A stretch of DNA of 64,000 nt from the NCBI RefSeq assembly GCF_000970455.1, contig NZ_LAJG01000014.1, positions 1-64,000 on the forward strand. The letters are read 5' to 3'. Of the stretch, positions 24,105 through 32,511 are shown in pieces. Source of the stretch: Devosia soli. GTDB lineage: Bacteria; Pseudomonadota; Alphaproteobacteria; Rhizobiales; Devosiaceae. The translations under genes and the position numbers were made by a program. Each line of letters starts with the position of its first letter. Position 1 is the first letter of the stretch. The notes below the pieces were generated by a model, which worked only from the letters and a program-made list of their open reading frames with translations, made no database searches and was not told where the DNA came from.

Positions 24105-25419
24105 TGGAACGCCCACCCGTTCGAAAGCTCCGCTGCGCTGTCTACACCAGGAAGAGCACCGAGGAAGGCCTGGACATGGCCTTCAACTCGCTCGACGCGC
24201 AGCGGGAAGCCTGCCACGCCTACATCACCAGCCAGCGCCAGGAAGGCTGGATTCCCGTTCGCGACGACTATGACGATGGCGGCTTCTCCGGCGGCAATCT
24301 GGACCGTCCTGCCCTTAAGCGGCTGATGAAGGACATCGAGGATGGCCTTGTGGATGTTGTGGTTGTCTACAAGATCGATCGCCTCTCCCGCTCACTCATG
24401 GACTTCTCCAAGCTGGTGGACGTGTTCGACCGGCACGGCGTCACCTTCGTGTCTGTGACCCAGTCGTTCAACACCACCACCTCCATGGGGAGGCTCACGC
24501 TCAACATCCTGCTGTCCTTTGCCCAGTTCGAGCGGGAGGTCATTGGGGAGCGCGTCCGGGACAAGGTTGCTGCCTCTCGCAAGAAGGGCATGTGGATGGG
24601 TGGCCTGGTGCCGTTCGGCTACCGCGTCGAAAACCGCAAGCTGGTCTTGCGGGAGGATGAAGCAGCCGTGGTGCGGCAGATCTTTGAGCGCTTCCTCAAG
24701 CTTGGCTCGGCCACCCGACTGGCTCAAGAGCTGCAGGAGCAGGACCTACGCACCCGCTCCGGCAAGCCGATCGACAAGGGGTACATCTACAAGCTGCTCA
24801 GCAATCGCACCTATGTTGGCCTCGCCGTGCACAAGGGTACTGCCTACCCCGGCGAGCATGAGCCAATCATCAGCCAGGAGCTCTGGGACAAGGTCCACTC
24901 GATCATGGCCGTGAGCCCACGCTCCCGTGCCTGCAAGACCAAGGCGCAGACGCCGGCTTTGCTCAAGGGCCTGCTGTTCTGTTCGCGCCCAACGGCACGG
25001 CTATGACGCCAACACACACCAGACGCCGCGGAAAGCTCTACCGCTACTACGTCACCACCTCGGTGCTGAAACTCTCGCCAGATACCTGCCCGATCCGTCG
25101 CATCGGCGCAGGCGAGATCGAAGGAGCGGTAATCAACCAGTTGCGGGTGATACTCAGGTCGCCGGAGATCGCGGCGCGAACTGTCGCTGCGACACAAACT
25201 CAGGACAACACAGTCAGCGAGGTGGAGGTGCGCACCGCCCTGCAGCAGTTCGACGGCCTCTGGGATCAGCTCTTCCCTGCCGAGCAGGCGCGCGTCATCC
25301 AATTGCTCGTCGAGCGAGTGGACCTCGGCGTCGACGGGGCCACCATCCAGATCAGGAGCGAAGGGCTGAGCGGCCTGGCCGCTGAGCTGCCCATGATGAG
25401 CAGAAAGGAAGCGGTATGA
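24104..25419 (+). pseudogene. Large serine recombinase split by a one-base frameshift
   Basis: The first frame (24104-25006, 300 aa) has the serine recombinase catalytic domain with nucleophile in VYTRKS (Ser18), YDDGGFSGGNLDRP, DRLSRSLMDF and SFAQFEREVIGERVRDK, then the recombinase domain (GMWMGGLVPFGYRV, SNRTYVGLAVHKG). It ends in an aberrant SRPTARL. The second frame (25003-25419, 138 aa) supplies the missing C-terminal part. Between TTC TGT TCG and AAC GGC ACG, at about 24984-24990, one base is short; restoring a G would read FCSAPNGTAMTPTHTRR. The second frame has its own ATG overlapping the first stop (ATGA), so two separate polypeptides remain possible. Integration activity is doubtful. 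Confidence 0.88.
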
Positions 25420-25811
25420 GCACGGAGCAACGCGAGCGAGCATCCTCCACCTTCACCGTGTCGGTGCCCTTGACGATCCGCACACGTGGCGGTCGGAAGC
25501 TCGTGCTGTCGCCTGCGGGGGGTGCGATCACCGCCCCCGCCCGGCCCCGGATCGACAATACGTTGGTCAAAGCGCTCGCACGCGCCTTCCGCTGGCGAAA
25601 AATCCTCGAGAGCGGCAGGTTCGCCACCGTTGCCGAGATGGCCGCCGCCGAGAACATGGACAGATCCTATGTCAGCCGTGTCATGCGCATGACGCTGCTG
25701 GCTCCTGAGATCGTTGAAAGCATCCTCGAGGGGCGCCATTCACCGGATCTGCTGTTGCCAAAACTGTTGGAGCCAAGATCAGAAATCTGGTCAGAGCAAA
25801 GGCTTAGCTAA
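25416..25811 (+). CDS. HTH protein downstream of the recombinase
   Basis: 131 residues. The central part DNTLVKALARAFRWRKILESGRFATVAEMAAAENMDRSYVSRVMRMTLLAPEIVESIL contains a ParB/KorB-like helix-turn-helix. Proteins of this kind regularly follow DUF2924-associated recombinases. Its ATG overlaps the preceding stop (ATGA). It probably binds DNA at or near the attachment site or controls the operon. It marks the right limit of recognisable genes of the integrative element. Confidence 0.8.
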   Translation: MSTEQRERASSTFTVSVPLTIRTRGGRKLVLSPAGGAITAPARPRIDNTLVKALARAFRWRKILESGRFATVAEMAAAENMDRSYVSRVMRMTLLAPEIVESILEGRHSPDLLLPKLLEPRSEIWSEQRLS

Positions 25812-25868
25812 ATCAGGTCGCTGCTGAAGCATCCGCCCCCAAACAATCAACAGATCCATTTCAGAACG

Positions 25869-26675
25869 TCATAATCTAGAGTTTGGCCAGCCGAAGCGGA
25901 ACTTCGCGACATAAAAGTGTGTGTGCAGGTACGCCAAGTCGCTTTCCCAATCGCGAATAGCATCTGCTAAGTTACCCCGATCCCTGCGTTTTGCATTTCT
26001 GCAAAAAGACGCAAGTGACTCGGCAAGCTTCTGAAGTCTTGGTGCTGATGCCTTTGCTCCCCACTGTTGCAGATACTCCGCCGGAAAGACTGGTGGGAGT
26101 TCCCCCTCAAACACACGGCGAAGGATCATCTGCCGAATAGCAGGAGCCTCCCCTCTAGTCTGACCTACACGATAATCTAAATAGCTCAGAACCCCCGCTG
26201 CCGGGGCATCGCCTAGGTCAAAACCCCCAGCTCCCCCAGGCGCACCTGTGCTCGGCCAGCGGAAGTAATCTCGTGAGCTTAGCGCGCTTAACCCGCGCCG
26301 CTTCCACTCCTGCTCGATCTTGGAAAGTGCCAACTCGCCTCGTTGTCGCCGCCGCGCATCGAGGCTAACACTCAAACGAATGGCGTTCTTCCAGATTCCC
26401 AAGATCTTCGGCAAATCCAAGCCTGTCAGTTCGGGCATTTCGAGTAAGCTGCTACTCTCACGCCGCTTCGGCTCGGGGGCCTCTATAGCATCGACGAAAC
26501 TGGCCCGAATATCCATTAGCTTCTGCCGCTCTTCAGCTCGAGCATATCGCCCTACTTCAGCCGTTACTGGCCTTGCACTGGGGCTCCAGCCGCCTCCCTT
26601 CTTGGAGGCGCCCTTTCGTTTGCTTTTCACGTTAGCTCTCAGCGGGAACGTTTTAGCCATATGCTTCGAACTCAT
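25869..26675 (-). CDS. Hypothetical protein between the integrative element and the BREX operon
   Basis: 268 residues. The N-terminus is strongly basic (AKTFPLRANVKSKRKGASKKGGGW), followed by a helical region (ARAEERQKLMDIRASFVDAIEAPEP), PKILGIWKNAIRLSV, and a C-terminal DAIRDWESDLAYLHTHFYVAKFRFGWP. No domain recognised. It is convergent with the HTH gene (57-base gap) and divergent from brxE, so the gap 26676-27001 may carry promoters for both. It could be a BREX-linked accessory or regulator, but it lacks the WYL or HTH look of BrxR. Confidence 0.6.
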   Translation of the reverse strand: MSSKHMAKTFPLRANVKSKRKGASKKGGGWSPSARPVTAEVGRYARAEERQKLMDIRASFVDAIEAPEPKRRESSSLLEMPELTGLDLPKILGIWKNAIRLSVSLDARRRQRGELALSKIEQEWKRRGLSALSSRDYFRWPSTGAPGGAGGFDLGDAPAAGVLSYLDYRVGQTRGEAPAIRQMILRRVFEGELPPVFPAEYLQQWGAKASAPRLQKLAESLASFCRNAKRRDRGNLADAIRDWESDLAYLHTHFYVAKFRFGWPNSRL

Positions 26676-27001
26676 TGGTGCAGCCGAATACTTGCATCGG
26701 TAGTATCCGGCTGCAAGCTTCTAGATGTTGATAATCGTTTGGCGCCTCACCTTGTCGACACCGTTGTAGAAGGAAGAATCCCTGGCTATTGGTCCTGAGG
26801 GAGTTCTCGAGAAACGCCTTGCCGTTGCGCCGACCTAATGTTGGTTCAAACCGCTCATAGCCCTGCTACTTAACACCTCCTACCCACGCTTGCCAGCGGG
26901 CCTGAAACATGGTGCTAAAGGCCTGGCGAGACATAACAGATGTCGGGGACACTCTTCCCGACTACGCCGCAGCTTGGCAGCCTTACGGACAGGGTTTTTC
27001 A
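26676..27001. other. Leader/promoter region of the BREX operon
   Basis: 326 bases without a gene, between a divergent hypothetical gene and brxE. It is less GC-rich than its surroundings. GGACAGGG just upstream of 27002 can serve as ribosome binding site for brxE. No clear operator palindrome was found. The reading frame is open from an ATG at 26909, but the added residues do not resemble BrxE. Confidence 0.45.
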
Positions 27002-27505
27002 ATGGCGAGTAGTTCAGCGGATCAACTTAAGCCAGTTTGGGAAACCAGATTGCTCGTAGGTTTTCTTGGCGAACGCGCGCAGTTTGGATGGTGGCCGACA
27101 GGCTTCTATGAGTCGTCGGGCCGCCTTTTTCTCGAGCCGGTCTTTTCCAGGACACCGCAAGTCGCGCAGTATCATGGGGTCATCGAAGCTGCCCGCCGCC
27201 TCCACGACGAACACCTGAGCGTCGGCACTTTTCACCTATTTCGTCTGCCAGAGGAGATAGAGCAGGATCTCCACGTGCTTGTGCAGACTGCGGCGGAAGA
27301 ATGGGCCCCTGCGGCACTCTATCGAGACAAGCAGACGGCGCTCACCGCGCTTGCCCGTATGGCTGGCGCTTCAAAGAAAGGTGGCGTCGGCCCCATATCA
27401 ATCGGACATGTGAGAGATATTACCGACCACCTGACAGAAATCGCCTCAGTTTACTTGTCGGCATTTTCGTCCAACGCCCAATCTTTCCCATACCTGGTGA
27501 GCTAA
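27002..27505 (+). CDS. brxE: BREX protein BrxE
   Basis: 167 residues from the ATG at 27002, chosen for the GGACAGGG before it and for the family-like opening; an ATG at 26909 would add 31 residues. The BrxE pattern is clear: LKPVWETRLLVGFLGERAQFGWW, FYESSGRLFLEPVFSRT, EAARRLHDEHLSVGTFHLFRLPEEIEQDL. BrxE is known from type 6 BREX loci as the first gene, before brxA. Its biochemical role is unknown. Here it heads an otherwise type-1-like operon, 3 bases before brxA. Confidence 0.85.
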   Translation: MASSSADQLKPVWETRLLVGFLGERAQFGWWPTGFYESSGRLFLEPVFSRTPQVAQYHGVIEAARRLHDEHLSVGTFHLFRLPEEIEQDLHVLVQTAAEEWAPAALYRDKQTALTALARMAGASKKGGVGPISIGHVRDITDHLTEIASVYLSAFSSNAQSFPYLVS

Positions 27506-27508
27506 GCT

Positions 27509-28297
27509 ATGGCGAAGGGCGATCTCTACACGACGCAGTTGCAAGCAGGATTGGGGCTCGTGAGCGAGACCAAGGCACTGTTAGAACTGTGGTCGCCGGG
27601 CATGTCCGTGTCGCAGCTTTGTCAGGTGGCGCTTGATTCGGGCAGGTTTCCGAACGTTACTGCTCGTCGCCTTCGCAATATTGTCGTCGAGTGCTTCGCA
27701 CCTCGTTACCTCGTTTCAAACGGTGCGCCAGCTCAACATCTAAAGCAGGTCGTGGGTACCGTACCCGGTTCAGATCTTGCCCAGCTCATGCTGGTATTCA
27801 CGAGTCGAGCCAACCCGATTTTGAGCGATTTCATTGGGAGCGTCTATTGGCAGCGATATGCCGGGGGCTACACCGAAGTTTCCAATGAGGATGCGCGCGT
27901 TTTCATCGAGCGCGCGATCGACGATGGTAAGACGGCAAAGCGCTGGTCGGAGTCAACGGTCAGGCGGGTTTCCGCTTATTTGACCGGATGTTGTGCGGAT
28001 TATGGATTGCTTGAGCGAGGGCTGCGATCAAGCCGCCGAATACTGCCCTTCAGGATATCGTATCCCGCTGCCGCGTATCTGGCTTTCGATCTTCATTTCG
28101 CGGGCATCGGAGACAATGCCCTGCTGACCCATCCCGATTGGCAACTCTTCGGGTTGGCCCGCGAAGATGTGTTGGATGAGCTCAAGAAGCTCTCGCTCAA
28201 GGGACATCTCATCATCCAGGCCGCGGGCGATGTCGTTCGGATCAGCTGGAAACAACCGAGCATGGAGGCGCTTTGCGATGCCCTCTCTCAGAGATGA
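27509..28297 (+). CDS. brxA: BREX protein BrxA (DUF1819)
   Basis: 262 residues of the BrxA/DUF1819 family: DLYTTQLQAGLGLVSETKALLELW, TARRLRNIVVECFAPRYL, AQLMLVFTSRANPILSDFI and VYWQRYAGGYTEVSNEDARVFIERA. BrxA folds as a small DNA-binding protein similar to NusB-like/RdgC-like helical domains and is a core BREX component. It starts 3 bases after brxE stops and its last 20 bases overlap brxB. No defects visible. Confidence 0.92.
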   Translation: MAKGDLYTTQLQAGLGLVSETKALLELWSPGMSVSQLCQVALDSGRFPNVTARRLRNIVVECFAPRYLVSNGAPAQHLKQVVGTVPGSDLAQLMLVFTSRANPILSDFIGSVYWQRYAGGYTEVSNEDARVFIERAIDDGKTAKRWSESTVRRVSAYLTGCCADYGLLERGLRSSRRILPFRISYPAAAYLAFDLHFAGIGDNALLTHPDWQLFGLAREDVLDELKKLSLKGHLIIQAAGDVVRISWKQPSMEALCDALSQR

Positions 28298-28853
28298 CTT
28301 CGACGAGTTGCGCGAGCGCATCCGACATGGGCGCGAGCTGAGCCATGCCAGCTTCGAGCCCATTTACTATCTGATATTTGCGCCAGACCAGATCCTGGAG
28401 GTGAAGCGCCAGACACCTGCATGGATGGCAAAGCTTCATCAAGAGGGCTGGGACGTTCACCCGTTCTCGATCGCGGAGAACCTATGGGGCATCCTTCAGA
28501 ACGATCCATTTTGGTCCCTTTGTCTGGCGGAAGACAAAGCCTCACCCCAAGACTGGGTGCGCACCAATAAGGCGCTGGCCGATATTGTTACATCCGGAGG
28601 CGGTCTGCTTCGGCGTCTCGAGGAAGCGCTTAGGCCGCTCGAAGCCAAGCCGAACGCACTGCTCCTCGTGACGGATCTCGAGGCGCTGCACCCGTTCCTG
28701 CGCATCGGTGCGATAGAAAGCCAGTTGCAAGGGCAATTCCATGTTCCAACCGTGTTCCTCTATCCCGGCATTCGAACCGGAAAAACCCGTCTGAAGTTTC
28801 TGGGCTTTTACCCGGAAGATGGGAACTATCGGTCCGTCCATGTCGGCGGTTAG
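28278..28853 (+). CDS. brxB: BREX protein BrxB (DUF1788)
   Basis: 191 residues from the ATG at 28278 (MPSLRDDFDELRERI); this start overlaps the end of brxA. DUF1788 hallmarks include YYLIFAPDQILEVKRQTPAWMAKLHQEGWDV, a central NALLLVTDLEALHPFLRIGAIESQLQGQF and the terminal VPTVFLYPGIRTGKTRLKFLGFYPEDGNYRS. BrxB is a core BREX protein that associates with the large subunits. The gene is complete; brxC follows after 29 bases. Confidence 0.92.
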   Translation: MPSLRDDFDELRERIRHGRELSHASFEPIYYLIFAPDQILEVKRQTPAWMAKLHQEGWDVHPFSIAENLWGILQNDPFWSLCLAEDKASPQDWVRTNKALADIVTSGGGLLRRLEEALRPLEAKPNALLLVTDLEALHPFLRIGAIESQLQGQFHVPTVFLYPGIRTGKTRLKFLGFYPEDGNYRSVHVGG

Positions 28854-28882
28854 AAGATAATCAAAGGCTGGGGGGCTGTGCC

Positions 28883-31800
28883 GTGAACATCCGCAATCTA
28901 TTCGATCCGTCCAAGGATATCTATCGGACGATAGAGAAGGTCATCACTTATGGTGCCGCGCAGGAAGCGCGCCTGAAGGCTGAGATCTCCGAATATGTCG
29001 TGACCGAGAGCATCGAGGAGCAGTTCCGAAAACTCCTTGATCGTATGCAGCTCGCCATGGAGGCGGGGGGACAGAACGAGGTTGGGGTTTGGGTTTCGGG
29101 CTTCTATGGGTCAGGCAAAAGCTCTTTCACTAAGTATCTCGGCCTTGCCTTCGACGACCAGCGCACGATTGACGGAACCCCGTTCATGAAGCACCTGCAG
29201 GATCGCCTGCATAAACCCCAGACCAAAGCGTTACTCAGCGCGGTCGTGCAGCGTTTCCCGGCTGCTGTAGTCTTGCTCGATCTGGCCAGCGAGATGCTGG
29301 CTGGCGCAACCATGGAAGAGGTTTCCACGGTTCTCTATTTCAAGGTCCTCCAGTGGGCCGGTTATTCGCGGAATCTGAAAGTAGCCGCTTTCGAGCGAAT
29401 GATCGAAAGGGACAATCGCACCGAGGAGTTGCACCGCCGCGTTGTTGAGGCCTTGCCTGGAGCGACCTGGGACCGCGTTCAGAACAATCCGCTCGCGATC
29501 GACGGGCTTATCCCGAAGATCGCGCATGAGATGTATCCGGGATTGTTCCCCGAGGCAAAGTCGTTCTCTTCAAGCACTGAGGGCTTCTTCCAGTTTGAGG
29601 ATCAACGTGTCCAGGAGATGATCGACATCGTCCGCGAAAAGAGCGGCAAGGAAAACATCATCTTCATCATCGATGAAGTCGGTCAGTATGTCGCGTCACG
29701 CGATAACCTGATCCTCAATCTCGACGGACTAGCAAAAAACCTCAAGCGTCTTGGCGACGGCAAGGTCTGGATCATATCCACGGCGCAGCAAACACTGACC
29801 GAGGACGATCCACGGGCAGCCTTGAATTCCGACAAGCTCTACAAGCTCAAAGATCGCTTCCCGATCCAGATCGACCTAGAATCCAGCGACATTAAGGAGA
29901 TCTGCTATCGCCGATTGCTTGGGAAGTCGCCGGCGGGCGAGAAGCAACTTGGAGAGCTGTTCGATTCCCACGGCCAGGCACTTCGACATAACACCAAGCT
30001 GCAAGACGCCAAATACTACGAAGCGGACTTCAGCCGTGAGACGTTCATAAACCTCTATCCGTTCCTGCCTGCTCATTTTGACATTCTGCTGCACCTCTTG
30101 GGCGCTTTGGCGAAGTCCACCGGCGGCATCGGTCTGCGGTCCGCGATCAAGGTGGTACAGGACGTGCTCAAGGGAGAGGGTGGGACCACGGCGATGGCCG
30201 ATCAGCCGGTCGGCTGGCTCGCAACGACCGTCACGCTCTACGACGAACTCGAGAAGGACATTCGGCGCGCATTCCCGTCGATCCATCAGGCGGTCGGGAA
30301 GGCTCTCATTCGGTTTCCGGACTCGCAACGGCATCAGGACATCGCAAAATCCGTTGCTGTCTTGCAGATCCTCGGCAACTTACCGGTGACGGTGCAAAAC
30401 GTCGCTAGCCTGATGCAGCCGTCGATCACCGCCCCGTCGCAACTCGAGGCGGTGCAAAAGGCGGTCGAGGAAATGCTCGGCGATGTTCACGTTCCGCTAG
30501 GAGAGAAAGACGGCAGTCTCGTTTTCTTGAGCGAGAAGCTCCGGGACATCGAACAAGAGCGTGGCGCATTGGCGCTGCGTTCCGTGGACGTCAAGCGCGT
30601 CTTCAATGACGCCTTGCGCGAGGTGTTCGATCCGCTTCCGCGGGTCAATCTGCATGGCACCCTGGCCGTTGCATCCGGCCTCAAGGTGCAGACGGGTAGT
30701 GCAGTGACCAGCCTTGCCGGCGATCAGAATGCTATCCAGACAATCGTCGAGTTGGTCCCGGCTGCGGACCATGACGCCGGGCGCGCCCGCATGCTCGACG
30801 ACTCGCGCAGCCGTACCGGCCGGAACGTCATCGGCCTTTTGGCGCGGACAAACCCCGACTTGGACGACCTTGCCAACGAGATCTACCGCAGCCAGCGAAT
30901 CGCTGAGCTCCATCGAAACGAGCCCGACCAAGAGGTCCGAGACTACTGCGCCGGGCAACTCGATCGGGCGGCGAAACTTGCCGTTCAATTGCAGAGCAAG
31001 ACTAAGCAGACTCTGCAGGGTGGATCGTTCGTATTCCGGGGCCAAGCCACAGCAGTTTCAGCGCTCAACGTGGACCTGCTGGAGGCCGCCAAGAAGCTCC
31101 TTGCGGACGTCGCCGACCAGGTGTTCGACCGCTACGCCGAGGCGCCGGTCCGCGTCGCCACGGATACTGCTGAGAAATTCCTTAAGGTTGCCAACCCTTC
31201 GGCGATCAACAGCAGCCTGGATCCGCTCGGTTTGGTGCAGACGGTTGCCGGCCGTTCGACGTTCCGCTCCGACCATAAGTCGATGATCAGCATTCGCGAC
31301 TACGTCGACAAGCGGGGCACCGTCGATGGAAAGCGGTTGCTCGATGACTTCAGTAGCGATCCCTTCGGATGGTCGCCCGACACCACGCGCTACATCCTCG
31401 CCGCCATGCTGATGGCGGGGGAGATCAAGCTCAAGGTTTCTGGTCGAGAAGTCACCGCAGCGGGCCAACAGGCGATTGACGCGCTCAAGACCAACAACTC
31501 ATTCAAACCGATCGGCGTGGCGCTGCGGGACGAGCGCCCATCGAACGAGACGCTGGCGCGGGCCGCCGAGCGGTTGACGGATTTGGTCGGCGACACGGTC
31601 ATTCCCCTCGAGCAGGAAATCAGCAAGGCGACCGCCAAGCATTTCCCGCGGTTCCAATACGACTACGGCTCGCTGGCGGAGAAGCTGAGCGGTCTCGGCC
31701 TTGCTGGGAGCGATCGCGTCCAGGCAATGAATCAAGATTTGGCCGACGTGCTCTTTACTGACGCTTCAGACGCGCCGCAGCGCCTGGGCGCGGAGGCTTC

Positions 31801-32509
31801 GGCCCTATACGACAACCTGAAGTGGGCGTTCGAGGTAAAGCGCTCGCTGGACAATGGCCTTGATGGGACCTTGCGGGAGTTGCAGTCGCACCGTTTGGAC
31901 GTCGAAGCGCTTCCCGATACGGGCATCCCCGGCGAATTGCGCAACGAGCTTCGGGAAGACCTCTCGACGCTGTCCGATCGCTTGAAGACGGACGACTTCT
32001 ATAAGCATGTCGCGGATTTCAACTCTCTGCTCACCCACGTTAAAGGGCGTGTCCGCGAGTCCGTGATCGCACTGGGTGATCAGCAGAAGCTTCGGATCAA
32101 AGAGGGTGTCGAGGACCTCCAGCGCCTGTTTGAATGGCCGGAGCTTACCCAGGAGGAACGCGGGAATGCCGTAGATCGACTCGAGGCTCTCGCTCTTGCC
32201 GTTCCGCACGACATGGCCGGTCTGAAGAAGCTCCTGGCCCGCGACTACGACATCAGCAGCACCATCGAGGACATCAAGCGGTCGATCAACCGGCAGCGGC
32301 AAGAGCGCATCCGCCAGGAGCTCGACGAGGAGGCTGCAAAGTACAAGGCGCAAGGCGGCGGCAAGCTCGCACGCTCGATCGCTGTACCGTCCAAACTTTC
32401 CTCCGCCAGCGATCTCGACGCGCTGATCCTTGAGCTCAACGAGATCAAGACCCAGCTCGCGCTTTTCGACGAGATCGAGGTTTCCTTCGTAGTGGGCGGA
32501 GACGAGTGA
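28883..32509 (+). CDS. brxC: BREX protein BrxC, large P-loop ATPase
   Basis: 1208 residues with a GTG start. BrxC (PglY-like) opens with DPSKDIYRTIEKVITYGAAQE, and the ATPase Walker A is VSGFYGSGKSSFTKYL near residue 77. A Walker B-like stretch is NIIFIIDEVGQYVASRDN near 260. The remainder is helical and matches the expected length for BrxC. BREX needs this ATPase for phage exclusion and host methylation. Its stop (32507-32509) lies 2 bases before the pglX ATG, so translation is probably coupled. Confidence 0.93.
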   Translation: MNIRNLFDPSKDIYRTIEKVITYGAAQEARLKAEISEYVVTESIEEQFRKLLDRMQLAMEAGGQNEVGVWVSGFYGSGKSSFTKYLGLAFDDQRTIDGTPFMKHLQDRLHKPQTKALLSAVVQRFPAAVVLLDLASEMLAGATMEEVSTVLYFKVLQWAGYSRNLKVAAFERMIERDNRTEELHRRVVEALPGATWDRVQNNPLAIDGLIPKIAHEMYPGLFPEAKSFSSSTEGFFQFEDQRVQEMIDIVREKSGKENIIFIIDEVGQYVASRDNLILNLDGLAKNLKRLGDGKVWIISTAQQTLTEDDPRAALNSDKLYKLKDRFPIQIDLESSDIKEICYRRLLGKSPAGEKQLGELFDSHGQALRHNTKLQDAKYYEADFSRETFINLYPFLPAHFDILLHLLGALAKSTGGIGLRSAIKVVQDVLKGEGGTTAMADQPVGWLATTVTLYDELEKDIRRAFPSIHQAVGKALIRFPDSQRHQDIAKSVAVLQILGNLPVTVQNVASLMQPSITAPSQLEAVQKAVEEMLGDVHVPLGEKDGSLVFLSEKLRDIEQERGALALRSVDVKRVFNDALREVFDPLPRVNLHGTLAVASGLKVQTGSAVTSLAGDQNAIQTIVELVPAADHDAGRARMLDDSRSRTGRNVIGLLARTNPDLDDLANEIYRSQRIAELHRNEPDQEVRDYCAGQLDRAAKLAVQLQSKTKQTLQGGSFVFRGQATAVSALNVDLLEAAKKLLADVADQVFDRYAEAPVRVATDTAEKFLKVANPSAINSSLDPLGLVQTVAGRSTFRSDHKSMISIRDYVDKRGTVDGKRLLDDFSSDPFGWSPDTTRYILAAMLMAGEIKLKVSGREVTAAGQQAIDALKTNNSFKPIGVALRDERPSNETLARAAERLTDLVGDTVIPLEQEISKATAKHFPRFQYDYGSLAEKLSGLGLAGSDRVQAMNQDLADVLFTDASDAPQRLGAEASALYDNLKWAFEVKRSLDNGLDGTLRELQSHRLDVEALPDTGIPGELRNELREDLSTLSDRLKTDDFYKHVADFNSLLTHVKGRVRESVIALGDQQKLRIKEGVEDLQRLFEWPELTQEERGNAVDRLEALALAVPHDMAGLKKLLARDYDISSTIEDIKRSINRQRQERIRQELDEEAAKYKAQGGGKLARSIAVPSKLSSASDLDALILELNEIKTQLALFDEIEVSFVVGGDE

Positions 32510-32511
32510 CG

